Below, one piece after another: positions 51,671-60,180 of a stretch of 64,000 nucleotides of DNA. Position numbers and translations under genes: made by a program. Within the stretch, counting starts at the first letter, position 1. Each line of letters begins with the position of its first letter. Origin of the DNA: Hymenobacter lapidiphilus (GTDB taxonomy: Bacteria > Bacteroidota > Bacteroidia > Cytophagales > Hymenobacteraceae); the NCBI RefSeq assembly GCF_013377885.1, contig NZ_JABKAU010000023.1:1-64000 (forward strand), given 5' to 3'. The notes under the pieces were generated by a model. The model saw only the letters and a list, made by a program, of their open reading frames with translations, was not told the DNA's origin and did not search any database.

Positions 51671-52744
51671 TTAGTTGAATAAAGACAGGAAGTTTGCCCG
51701 ATTCGACCGCACTGAGTAGTGCTCTTCAATAGTCTGGCGGGCCGCCTTTCCCTGCCGGGCACATAAGTCTTTGTCCGTGAGCAAAGCCACCAGGGCAGCA
51801 TACCATTGCCCGCTTGTGGCGCATACGAAACCGTTATAGCCGTCCTGCACCACTTCAGTGTTCATACCTACCGGCGAAACCAGTGCCGGCATGCCCAGAG
51901 ACATGTATTGCAAGGCTTTGAACGCACACTTACCCCGCGCCCAAGGGTCGTCCACGAGTGGCATCAGGCCAATATGAAACTGACTTAGATCCGCAATTTC
52001 AGTTTCCTTACGCCACGGTAGGTAACGCAGGTTTTGTAGTTGCTGCGGTGGTGGGGGCGCATTGGAGATAATCCGAAACTCGAAGTCGTGGCCCTCCTGC
52101 TGCAATTGCTCCAACACTGGCCATACCAAGTCGAGGTGACGCAAGGTGGTATGGGTGCCAGTCCATCCAATGACTGATCGGCCCGGCGCGTACTGGTCAC
52201 GTACTTGATTGTGCAACAACTCAGTGTCCAAAGTGGTCGGATTGATGACTGCGCGGGCATTAAACTGACCAGCATAGTCGCGCAGGTAAGCATTACCGCA
52301 ACTAACTTTCTCGGCCCAACCACAAATATGTCCTACCTTCTGTTGCCATTTCAACCGGCTAATCAAGGTTGATCGGCTGGCGGGATCTTGCATCCAGATG
52401 GCGTCATCGAAGTCGTAGATGATTTTCTTCCGCCACACCTTTGCCAGCAACCACTCGAATAATGGCGGCCCGATTGGCGAAGCCTCCCGGTGAATGAATA
52501 CGTAATCATACTTATGAACCTTCAGCAACTGGGCGGCCCGGCTAGCAAAGCCGCTAACGATGCCCAATACCTTGCGCAGCTGGTGACCTGGTAGGTACAG
52601 AATTCGCCAGGTAGCTTCCGAAATAAAAGGTGCAATCTGGTACTGATAGCCGGCCTCGTCGAGGGCCCCGAAATATTGCTCAAACCGAAACCGTTGTGAG
52701 GGAGCCTTGCCGGTAGGATAGGGTACCATAAATAAAATCTTCAT
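51671..52744 (-). CDS. Glycosyltransferase, GT4-like (GT-B fold)
   Basis: The 357-aa enzyme starts MKILFMVPYPTGKAPSQRFR. The N-terminal domain has YDFDDAIWMQDP; the C-terminal nucleotide-binding half has RSVIGWTGTHTTLRHLD and the donor-binding FKALQYMSLGMPALVSPVGMNTEVVQDGYNGF, typical of group 1 glycosyltransferases. It adds a sugar to the growing repeat unit at the inner membrane. The ATG at 52744 is chosen on family alignment; the 52825 start is less likely. Confidence 0.88.
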   Translation of the reverse strand: MKILFMVPYPTGKAPSQRFRFEQYFGALDEAGYQYQIAPFISEATWRILYLPGHQLRKVLGIVSGFASRAAQLLKVHKYDYVFIHREASPIGPPLFEWLLAKVWRKKIIYDFDDAIWMQDPASRSTLISRLKWQQKVGHICGWAEKVSCGNAYLRDYAGQFNARAVINPTTLDTELLHNQVRDQYAPGRSVIGWTGTHTTLRHLDLVWPVLEQLQQEGHDFEFRIISNAPPPPQQLQNLRYLPWRKETEIADLSQFHIGLMPLVDDPWARGKCAFKALQYMSLGMPALVSPVGMNTEVVQDGYNGFVCATSGQWYAALVALLTDKDLCARQGKAARQTIEEHYSVRSNRANFLSLFN

Positions 52745-52937
52745 ACGCACTAACAAAATACTGGCGGGGGCTGGCAGCAAAGTTGGAGCCATATCAAGGC
52801 CAAAGATACGGCGACTGGCTGGCACGTCGGCAACCTCCCAGGCAGGTTTCCCAATACCGTGGCCCTTCTCCGCTTTGGCCCATTACCTTTGGGCCTATTG
52901 CCCCGCCGCTATCGGCAAGCTCTTTAATCCGGCTCCC

Positions 52938-54101
52938 ATGCTACCCGCGCCCCTGCCGCCCGATTTCATTCCCTTCAACCGCCCCCACCTAGCCGGCCCC
53001 GAGCTGGACTACATCCGGCAGGCCGTGGCGGCGGGCAAGCTCTCAGGAAACGGGGAATTTACGCGGCGCTGCCAGCAGTTTTTCGAGCAGCAGTACGGCA
53101 TCAACAAGGCACTGCTGACTACCAGCGGCACCGCTGCGCTGGAAATGGCCGCGCTGCTGCTCGATATTCAGCCGGGCGACGAGGTTATCGTGCCCAGCTA
53201 CACGTTCACCTCCACGGCCAACGCCTTCGTGCTGCGCGGGGCCCGCATCATCTTTGTCGACAGCCACCCCGAGCATCCTAACCTCGACGTCGCCCAGCTC
53301 GAACTGCTGATTACGGCCCGCACCCGGGCCATGGTAGTGGTGCACTACGGCGGCCATCCCCCCGCCGATCTGCCGGCCCTGTTGGCCCTGGCCGAGCGCT
53401 ACAATTTATGGGTGGTGGAAGACGCGGCCCAGGCCATTGAGGCCCGCTACCACGACCGGCCACTGGGCACGTTTGGCCACCTCGCCGCTTTTTCCTTCCA
53501 CGAAACCAAGAACCTGAGTGCCGGGGAAGGGGGCTTGCTGGCGGTCAACGACCCGCGTCTGGCCGAGCGGGCCGAAATCATCTGGGAGAAAGGCACCAAC
53601 CGCGCCGCCTTCGCCCGGGGCGAGGCCGCCCGCTACGAATGGGTGGACATCGGCTCGTCTTTTTTGCCCTCCGAGCTGAACGCCGCCTATCTATGGGCCC
53701 AGTTGGAAGCCCGCGCAACCATTCAGCGGCGACGGCAGCAGCAATGGCAATTCTACGCCACCGCCCTGGCCCCATTGGCTGCTGCCGGGACGTTGCGGCT
53801 CTTGCCCGCCATACCCGACGCGCAACCCAACTGGCACCTGTTCGCCCTGCTCTGCCGCTCCGAAGCCGAGCGCGATGCACTGCTGGCTCATCTCCGGCAG
53901 CGGCACATCCTGGCTGTGTTCCATTACCTGCCCCTGCACCGCAGCCCCTATTACGCGCCCCGCCACGACGGCCGCCCCCTCCCCCACGCCGACCGTTTCA
54001 GCCGCACGCTACTGCGCCTACCGCTCTATCACGAGTTACAGCCCGAGCAGCAGCAACGGATTGTGGGGGCGGTTAAGGGATTTTACAGCATGAATACCTA
54101 A
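52938..54101 (+). CDS. dTDP-4-amino-4,6-dideoxygalactose transaminase (WecE/RffA)
   Basis: The 387-aa PLP enzyme of the DegT/DnrJ/EryC1 family transfers an amino group to dTDP-4-keto-6-deoxyglucose to give dTDP-Fuc4N. It follows Escherichia coli WecE closely: IPFNRPHLAGPELDYIRQA, FTRRCQQFFEQQYG, AALEMAALLLDIQPGDEVIVPSYTF, and the Lys191 PLP site in FSFHETKNLSAGEGG. The ATG at 52938 fits. It is the only plus-strand gene in this part of the cluster. dTDP-glucose synthesis genes are not in the window. Confidence 0.94.
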   Translation: MLPAPLPPDFIPFNRPHLAGPELDYIRQAVAAGKLSGNGEFTRRCQQFFEQQYGINKALLTTSGTAALEMAALLLDIQPGDEVIVPSYTFTSTANAFVLRGARIIFVDSHPEHPNLDVAQLELLITARTRAMVVVHYGGHPPADLPALLALAERYNLWVVEDAAQAIEARYHDRPLGTFGHLAAFSFHETKNLSAGEGGLLAVNDPRLAERAEIIWEKGTNRAAFARGEAARYEWVDIGSSFLPSELNAAYLWAQLEARATIQRRRQQQWQFYATALAPLAAAGTLRLLPAIPDAQPNWHLFALLCRSEAERDALLAHLRQRHILAVFHYLPLHRSPYYAPRHDGRPLPHADRFSRTLLRLPLYHELQPEQQQRIVGAVKGFYSMNT

Positions 54102-54180
54102 CCCAAGTTTTAGCCTGTAGCATTAAAAGCTAAACCCAGCTTCCCTCCTCAGATGAGCAGGAAAGCTGGTTTTGGCTCTC

Positions 54181-54319
54181 GAAGCTGTTCAGAACGTCAT
54201 GCTGAGCCTGTTGAAGCATCTCTACCGCTTTGTAACAGTAATTCAACGAAGCAGTAGAGATGCTTCGACAGGCTCAGCATGACGTTCTATTTGGTTTTGG
54301 ATGCTTTCTGAACAGCTTC
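54181..54319. repeat. MITE-like palindrome between wecE and manC
   Basis: Outer ends GAAGCTGTTCAGAA (54181-54194) and TTCTGAACAGCTTC (54306-54319) enclose 38-nt inner arms 54191-54228 and 54251-54288 with the CGTCATGCTGAGC core. It is the most complete copy of the family and lies between convergent genes. Confidence 0.85.
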
Positions 54320-54344
54320 CTTATCATGCCGTCTGCGACTTGGG

Positions 54345-55433
54345 TTAATTATAGCCCGCGCCCTTCTTCGCCTTTGCATCAGCCACGAATTCCTTGACCC
54401 GCTGCTCTTCGGTGCGCTTGCAAATCAGCAGTACGTTGTCGTACTCGGCTACAATGTAGCCTTCGAGCCCCTGCACCACCACCAACCGCTCGGTGGGCGT
54501 CTTAATCATGCAGTTGGTCGTGTCGTAGAGCAGCGTATCGCCATCCACCACGTTGCCCTGCGCATCCGGCTGGCCAATCCGGTGCAATGAGTCCCAGGTA
54601 CCCAGGTCGCTCCAGCCAAATTCTGCCGGCATAACATATACATTATCGGCCTTTTCCATCACGCCGTAATCAATACTGATGTTGCGGCAGTGGGCGTAGG
54701 CGCGCGTAATGAAGTCGACCTCCCGCTCAGTCCCCAACTCCGCGGCCCCTTCCTCAAATACCTCGGCAATATCGCTCAGGTACTGCCCGAAGGCCCGGAC
54801 AATTACCTCGGCCCGCCACACGAACAGGCCCGAGTTCCAGAGGAAATCCCCGCTGCGCACGAATTCCTGCGCCAGCTCCAGATTGGGCTTCTCAGTGAAA
54901 GTCTTCACCTTGCGCAGCTCCACCGGAATACCCGCCTCCTGCCCTTCCCGGTACTGAATGTAGCCGTAGCCCGTATCGGGGCGGGTAGGCTGCAGGCCGA
55001 TAGTAATAAGAATATCCTGCGTCCGGGCCGCGTCCACTGCCTGGCTCACCACGCGCCGGAATTCATCCACCCGCACCACTGCGTGGTCGGCCGGCGACAC
55101 GATAATAACGGCCTGCGGATCCTGGCGGGCAATGCGGTAGCTGGCGTAGGCAATGCAGGGAGCCGTGTTGCGGCCGATGGGCTCGCCCAGAATCTGGTCA
55201 GCCGGCATCTCGGGCAGGTGCTGCTGCACCAGCTCGGTATAGTCGCGGTTCGTGACTACAAACACGTTTTCAGCCGGGCAGATGCCCGCGAAACGGTCTA
55301 CCGTCATCTGGAGCATCGACCGGCCCACGCCCAGCACATCGTGGAACTGCTTCGGATGGTTGGTCCGGCTGAAAGGCCAGAACCGGCTGCCAATGCCGCC
55401 CGCCATCACGACGAGGTAGGTGTGTTGATTCAT
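54345..55433 (-). CDS. Mannose-1-phosphate guanylyltransferase
   Basis: The 362-aa enzyme makes GDP-mannose from mannose-1-phosphate and GTP. The pyrophosphorylase signature is VVMAGGIGSRFWPFSRTNHP (about 9-28), followed by LGEPIGRNTAPCIAYA, SPADHAVVR, FTEKPNLELAQEF and FLWNSGLFVWRAEV. It lacks the C-terminal isomerase domain of bifunctional ManC/AlgA. It feeds Gmd (62849-63973) in the same cluster. Confidence 0.95.
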   Translation of the reverse strand: MNQHTYLVVMAGGIGSRFWPFSRTNHPKQFHDVLGVGRSMLQMTVDRFAGICPAENVFVVTNRDYTELVQQHLPEMPADQILGEPIGRNTAPCIAYASYRIARQDPQAVIIVSPADHAVVRVDEFRRVVSQAVDAARTQDILITIGLQPTRPDTGYGYIQYREGQEAGIPVELRKVKTFTEKPNLELAQEFVRSGDFLWNSGLFVWRAEVIVRAFGQYLSDIAEVFEEGAAELGTEREVDFITRAYAHCRNISIDYGVMEKADNVYVMPAEFGWSDLGTWDSLHRIGQPDAQGNVVDGDTLLYDTTNCMIKTPTERLVVVQGLEGYIVAEYDNVLLICKRTEEQRVKEFVADAKAKKGAGYN

Positions 55434-55460
55434 CTTGAAATTAATTGTTGTCTAAATTTT

Positions 55461-55562
55461 GAAGCTGTTCAGGAAGCGCCAGGAATCAATTAGGATGTCA
55501 TGCTTCGACTTCGCGGACGCCAGATGAAGCATGACGTCCTGTTGACTTTCTAAACAGCTTCT
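55461..55562. repeat. MITE-like palindrome upstream of manC
   Basis: Outer ends GAAGCTGTTCAGGAAG (55461 on) and CTTTCTAAACAGCTTC (55547-55562) match those at 54181. Inner arms AGGATGTCATGCTTC and GAAGCATGACGTCCT differ from that copy. Confidence 0.8.
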
Positions 55563-55649
55563 TTATCAGTGGGCCACATCAGTTGGCATCGTCGCCGATA
55601 TTCGCCATTAACTATGCCAGGCCTTCAGCGCGGTTGAAATTTCCGGCAA

Positions 55650-56864
55650 CTAAGCCGGCAGAAGCCCACCAAAAAAGTTCTCATATGCCTGCTCCGCCCG
55701 CTGAATTGAGCGGTGCCGGGCCGCCAGCCCTATTATCAGCTGCCGGTAGTTGGGTTGCTCCACAATAGCCGCGATGCGTTGAATAGCCGCTGGTACCGAT
55801 TCGGGCTGGACCAGCGTGAAAATGGCTCCTCCTCCCTCCCGCTCGATAATATCACTGTCGTCGCCCACGCCGGCCGTTAGTAGCACTGGCAAACCACTGG
55901 CCCAGTACTCCCCCACCTTTATCGGGGAGCAGAACCGCCGGCAAGCGGCCGGCCGGATGGGCGCAAAAGCAAAGTCGGCGGCGGCCAGATAGGCCGGTAC
56001 TTCTGCGTGCGGGGCTTTGGTTACGAAGCTATGGTTGTCTCCCAACCCCACGGCGGCCAGTTTAGCGCGCACTTCAGCCGCCGGATCGGGTGTCAGCACG
56101 ATCAATCGGAATCGGGGCCCAAAGTGCGCGGCAGCAGCTTTAAATAAGTCGAAGGCTTCTTCATCGTAGTAGATGTCGCCGAACTTACCCACATAGATGC
56201 CCACCAGTGCATCCACCGCGAAGCCCAGCTGCTGGCGGACCTGGCTACGCCGCGCCGGATCGGGCGCGAAAGCCGACAGGCTCACGGAACAGGGCACCGT
56301 TATAATCTGCGTAGCGGGCACTCCTTCCGCAATTAGCTGGTCGCGGTAGTTCTCGGCCACCGGCATCAGGCCCCGCGCCAACTGCTTCTGCTTCTGCTCC
56401 CAGTGCCGCTGAAACAGGTAGCGCGGGTCGTAGCGCCGCCACACGCCCGACTCCAACATGTAGTCGGCGTGCGGCTCGAAAGATTCGACGTAGAAGGGGG
56501 TCTTCGTCTTTTTCCACACCAGGTAGGCCAAGGCCCCGGCCGGTGCTCCCCGGGCCAGAATGAAATCAGGCTTGAATTCGGCTACCTGATTTATCAGCTC
56601 CTGGGGGAAGCGGGTGAAGTCCTCTATTTTATTGAGAATCACGTTGCGGCCGGGCCGGGAACGCAAGGGCTTGAAACTGATTTTGTCGGCCGCGAAGCCG
56701 GGCGCGAAAACAAGCTCTGCCTGCGCATCCGTCCCCCGCTCAATCGTAACCAGCCGCACCGCCGCCACATCGGGGCGCTGCTGCAAAATGCGCAGGTGTG
56801 GAAATACGGTGCTCGTGGTCAGGCCATCGTGCAGGCCCCAATAACCCAGAAATAAAATACGCAT
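55650..56864 (-). CDS. Glycosyltransferase, GT4-like
   Basis: The 404-aa GT-B protein starts MRILFLGYWGLHDGLTTSTV. It shows a GAPAGALAYLVWKKTKTPFYVESFEPHADYM acceptor-side region and a C-terminal donor site (GIYVGKFGDIYYDEEAFDLF, then SPIKVGEYWASGLPVLLTAGVGDDSDII). It probably adds a sugar from a nucleotide donor at the cytoplasmic face. It lies 30 bp after the GT2 gene on the same strand, so it is likely cotranscribed. Confidence 0.85.
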   Translation of the reverse strand: MRILFLGYWGLHDGLTTSTVFPHLRILQQRPDVAAVRLVTIERGTDAQAELVFAPGFAADKISFKPLRSRPGRNVILNKIEDFTRFPQELINQVAEFKPDFILARGAPAGALAYLVWKKTKTPFYVESFEPHADYMLESGVWRRYDPRYLFQRHWEQKQKQLARGLMPVAENYRDQLIAEGVPATQIITVPCSVSLSAFAPDPARRSQVRQQLGFAVDALVGIYVGKFGDIYYDEEAFDLFKAAAAHFGPRFRLIVLTPDPAAEVRAKLAAVGLGDNHSFVTKAPHAEVPAYLAAADFAFAPIRPAACRRFCSPIKVGEYWASGLPVLLTAGVGDDSDIIEREGGGAIFTLVQPESVPAAIQRIAAIVEQPNYRQLIIGLAARHRSIQRAEQAYENFFGGLLPA

Positions 56865-56894
56865 GCAATCAGCCAGTTGAAGCCGGGCAAGACT

Positions 56895-57806
56895 CTACCT
56901 CTTTAGTAGCCCGATAACTTTCACGCCTAACACACTACGCAGAAATAGCGCAACGGCCGCTTTGATTCCTATACCCGGTGCGGCCTGCCGGGCGAAACCC
57001 AGAGCCTGCCCCCGATGACCATCAGCGTAGGCGTGAATAGCACAAAGGTAATAGACCCGACCTAGCAACCGTTGCCTTTGCTCATCAGTTAATGTGAGAT
57101 GCTGTTCCATCCAGCCAGCCGCTAGCTCCAAACGCTGGATCAGACCTTGGTTGTCCGAGCGCATGGAGCGTTGGTCGTGGTCATTCATGGTCAGCGTTAC
57201 AGCGTCCACGAGTTGCACTGCGGCACCATGCTGCGTGTTCTCCAGCAGAAATAGCCAGTCCTCCACGGCCGCGTAGCGACGGTCTTCCTCGAAGAGACGT
57301 AATGCCGGATTCTGACGGCGCACGCACACATTGCACGCCAAGGAGTTCCCTCCCAAAAAGCTTTCGAACCCTAACGGGCCCGCCGGCAACATGGCCAGGT
57401 CGGAGGGCCGACGCTGCCCGTCGCGGTCGAAGTCGTACTTGGTCGCAATAAAGTCGGGTTGGGTGGCCGCCGCAGTTATAGCAGCGTGCAGGGTAGCTAA
57501 GTGGTTGGGGTGGAATAAGTCGTCGGAGTCTAAAAAAATCACGTACTCGCCGCGGGCGCGGGCCAGGCCGTAATTGCGGGCCGCACCCCGTTCGGCATTT
57601 TCTTTGGGCAGATAGTGAAAGCGGGCATCCGCCAGAAATGGCCGCACCACTTCAGTCGTATCATCCTTGCTGCCGTCGTCCACAACCAGCACCTCCCAGG
57701 CCTCGAATGTCTGCGCCTGCACCGTATCAAGGGTGCGGGCAATGAAACCGGCGCGGTTATACGTGGGGATAACGATGGAGAAGAAGGGGGCAGTCGGACT
57801 TATCAT
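56895..57806 (-). CDS. Family 2 glycosyltransferase (GT-A fold)
   Basis: The 303-aa enzyme opens FFSIVIPTYNRAGFIARTLD, continues EVLVVDDGSKDDT and has the DXD motif in VIFLDSDDLFHPNH, the standard GT2 arrangement. A short hydrophobic-basic C-terminus may associate with the membrane. The substrate is unknown. The ATG at 57806 is the only sensible start. It leads the pair with the downstream GT4 gene. Confidence 0.92.
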   Translation of the reverse strand: MISPTAPFFSIVIPTYNRAGFIARTLDTVQAQTFEAWEVLVVDDGSKDDTTEVVRPFLADARFHYLPKENAERGAARNYGLARARGEYVIFLDSDDLFHPNHLATLHAAITAAATQPDFIATKYDFDRDGQRRPSDLAMLPAGPLGFESFLGGNSLACNVCVRRQNPALRLFEEDRRYAAVEDWLFLLENTQHGAAVQLVDAVTLTMNDHDQRSMRSDNQGLIQRLELAAGWMEQHLTLTDEQRQRLLGRVYYLCAIHAYADGHRGQALGFARQAAPGIGIKAAVALFLRSVLGVKVIGLLKR

Positions 57807-57909
57807 CCTGTAAATGTATAGCTATGCCGGATAGCCAGCCACCGCAAAGGGTGAGTGCCACAGGGTGTTTACACCAGCGAGCTAAATAAGCGGGAGTAGG
57901 CCGCGAGCA

Positions 57910-58092
57910 TTATGCACCGCTTTCGATGCGGACGAAGCGCTTTTTCAGGGTTAGGAAGGACTTTTCCAGGAACTTGTAGGAGGCTGCCGACAGCCTCACG
58001 GCCACTAGACACGTAGCGGCGTGGTGGGCCGGGTCTGAAGCAGGCAGCACCTTGCTCACCACCACGATGGCGATGATACCTGAGTGATTAAA
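57910..58092 (-). pseudogene. 3' remnant of an acyltransferase-3 gene
   Basis: A 60-codon open frame without a start codon ends at TAA 57910. It reads GIIAIVVVSKVLPAS, then RLSAASYKFLEKSFLTLKKRF, the last membrane helix and the SYkFlEkpFl-type tail typical of OafA-like acyltransferases. It begins after a stop at 58093-58095, 24 bp from the end of the intact acyltransferase gene. It is probably the tail of a gene that was replaced. Confidence 0.65.
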
Positions 58093-58115
58093 TTAATTTC
58101 ACGTAGTATCCTCTG

Positions 58116-59342
58116 CTACTTGCTGCGCAGCTTTTTATGAATAGGAGATTCAATGTATTTATACAGGGCAATGGAAGCCAGCGTGTAAGCAACAAGTCTT
58201 ACCCAGCTATTCGCTGAGACATAATTCACAAATAAGGTATCGAAGATGCCAAGATGGATGAGGTAAAATATGTAAGAGCTTTTGCCTAGCAAGTCAAACA
58301 ACTTCGTTTCGAGCAAGCGCCGAAACGCCGACTGCTCTGTAAGCAAGCCGTAGAAAAGCAGACAAACCAGCCCCGGTAAAACAAAGTTGTTGGCGAAAAT
58401 TTGAGTGTAAGACCAGCTTTCAGGATTGAGTAAAGGTGCCAAGCCCTGTTGCATGGCAATGATGGCGGTAAAAACTAAGATTCCAACTCCGCCCAACACA
58501 GTGTAATAAGTATTCTTCGCCTGATAGCCGGTCTGTTTTTGCAGCCATAATGCCAGGGCCATACCGAAAACAAATTCCGCGCAACGGCCGAAATACGTGA
58601 ACATGAACATGAAGTGTAAATCCTTCATTGGCGCGTAGGGCAGCCGCAACCGTCCACACAGCCAGACTAAGCCGACCCCTAGAAACAGCGCCAGCAGGGG
58701 GTACAGGGCCAGCTTCCATAATCTACCTTGACGCAGGCTGAGCAGGATAAAGGGTGCGCTTATGTAAAAGCATTCCTCTACCGTGAGCGACCAAGCTGTG
58801 GGTAAGCCCAGAAGATGAATATCATAGAAGAAGGCCCGCGTCAGCGTTAGATTAAAAAATATAGCCCCCGCTTTGTGGATGGAAGTGTAGTAGGCAGGCC
58901 AGGCATAAAAAGCACTTGTCGGCCACTTCGTGAATAGTATAAAAGAGGCAACCGTCAACAAAAAGAATATGGGATATATTCTGGCGAAGCGGTTCTGTAG
59001 GTAGCGCTTGGCCCAGCTCCATCTCGGCTCAATGCGATGAGCGTAGCGCGTGGTAATTAAAAAGCCACTCAGCACAAAAAACACCCCTACTCCTATGTGC
59101 CACTGCCTTGCTTCTACTATCAGCCAGTTGACCGCTGAATCATTACCAAGAGTCGCTGCTTGGGCAACATGGAAGAAGAATACCATGTAAGCCGCAACGG
59201 CCCGTATGCCGGTTAGCGAAGGAAAATAAAGCGGCTTGTTGCGTTGTTGCGTTGTTGCGTTGTTGCGTTGTTGCGTTCCGATACGCCTGTGACTGTCGGT
59301 TGTTTCTTTATCACTTTTAGCAAAGTATGTTAGATCAGGCAA
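58116..59342 (-). CDS. OafA/YrhL-type membrane O-acyltransferase with 8-bp repeat tract
   Basis: The 408-aa protein is an acyltransferase-3 family member with about ten TMs: YFPSLTGIRAVAAYMVFFFHV carries the family's early Arg and His, then HIGVGVFFVLSGFLITTRYA, RFARIYPIFFLLT and the GLPTAWSLTVEECFYISAPF motif. It should transfer acetyl or similar groups to the surface polysaccharide. Codons about 23-35 are built from five tandem copies of an 8-bp unit, giving TQQRNNATTQQRN. No ATG lies in frame; the only start in frame at this copy number is a TTG at 59342. Slippage would shift the frame, so phase variation is likely. Confidence 0.88.
   Translation of the reverse strand: MPDLTYFAKSDKETTDSHRRIGTQQRNNATTQQRNKPLYFPSLTGIRAVAAYMVFFFHVAQAATLGNDSAVNWLIVEARQWHIGVGVFFVLSGFLITTRYAHRIEPRWSWAKRYLQNRFARIYPIFFLLTVASFILFTKWPTSAFYAWPAYYTSIHKAGAIFFNLTLTRAFFYDIHLLGLPTAWSLTVEECFYISAPFILLSLRQGRLWKLALYPLLALFLGVGLVWLCGRLRLPYAPMKDLHFMFMFTYFGRCAEFVFGMALALWLQKQTGYQAKNTYYTVLGGVGILVFTAIIAMQQGLAPLLNPESWSYTQIFANNFVLPGLVCLLFYGLLTEQSAFRRLLETKLFDLLGKSSYIFYLIHLGIFDTLFVNYVSANSWVRLVAYTLASIALYKYIESPIHKKLRSK
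59236..59275. repeat. Five tandem copies of an 8-bp unit (TTGTTGCG)
   Basis: The tract lies in the 5' coding part of the acyltransferase gene. Because 8 is not a multiple of 3, gain or loss of one unit changes the reading frame. A GTG at 59314-59312 in another frame would become joined to the enzyme frame after loss of one unit. Confidence 0.95.
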
Positions 59343-59413
59343 TTCATTGAAACCTGATGAAATCAGCCGTCCTACTCGCGCAAGCTGGTCTATTTACCTG
59401 TCGATGCACAAGC

Positions 59414-60091
59414 CTACCACTGTACATTCCGGCGAATCACTTTAGCCGGGTTACCGGCCAACAGCAGGTTTTCCTCGGTAAATATACCTTTCACCACCGA
59501 ATTGCTGGCCACCACGCAGCCATCGGGAATCACCGTGCCCTTGTATACGCACACCCGGTTACCAATCCAGACGTGGTTCCCGATTACGATTTCGGGGGTT
59601 TCTACGGGGCGTTGTCCTTCGTAGGTGAGTGCGTGGAAGTCCTCGTCCAAGAATTGACATTCCCAGGAAATGGCGCAATACTCCCCGATGCGTAGGCCGT
59701 GCTTGATGATAAGCTGCGTTCGGGGATTAATATAGGTCTGCTGGCCGATTTCAACGACAGCCTGTGGGCCAACGTCAATCAGGCAGCCCTGGGCCAGCGC
59801 CACGTTGCCATGCAGGCGCAGCTTGCCCATTATATCCAGCACCGTGGGCTGGTCTCCATCAATAGGCCCGCAACTGAGCACCATATTCAGAAACCCTCGG
59901 GATGTGTCGATATTACGGAGCCCCCGAATACGGGCACTCCATGGGGAAATAATACCAACCTCGTAATAAGTCTTGCGCCAGACGTGCAAAAGTAGCGCGG
60001 GTAGAAATGGCGTGTTATTGGTGAGGCAGGTTTGACGAAAACCTCGTATGGAGCTTAGTAGACCAGTAAACCGGTGGGAAAATCGAGTCAT
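59414..60091 (-). CDS. Left-handed beta-helix (hexapeptide) O-acetyltransferase
   Basis: The 225-aa protein has an N-terminal helical region and hexapeptide repeats from about residue 90 (LRLHGNVALAQGCLIDVGPQ and VEIGQQTYINPRTQLII), then PEIVIGNHVWIGNRVCVYKGTVIPDGCVVASNSVVKG and the typical NLLLAGNPAKVIRR end. It should acetylate a sugar in the cytoplasm using acetyl-CoA. No membrane helix. It lies between the phase-variable acyltransferase and the flippase on the same strand. Confidence 0.9.
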   Translation of the reverse strand: MTRFSHRFTGLLSSIRGFRQTCLTNNTPFLPALLLHVWRKTYYEVGIISPWSARIRGLRNIDTSRGFLNMVLSCGPIDGDQPTVLDIMGKLRLHGNVALAQGCLIDVGPQAVVEIGQQTYINPRTQLIIKHGLRIGEYCAISWECQFLDEDFHALTYEGQRPVETPEIVIGNHVWIGNRVCVYKGTVIPDGCVVASNSVVKGIFTEENLLLAGNPAKVIRRNVQW

Positions 60092-60180
60092 TTGACACGC
60101 CGCCTAGACAGGGGGTGTGAACCTGCAGCCCAGGTCTAACGTCAAAGTCTCAAATAAATTATATTCAGATTAAATGCTTG

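Noticed and set aside
55287..55298. GAAACGGTC inside manC as another border repeat
   Set aside because: It is in coding sequence and lacks GTTCA at the right spacing. A similar reverse-strand match at about 53991 in wecE is rejected for the same reason.
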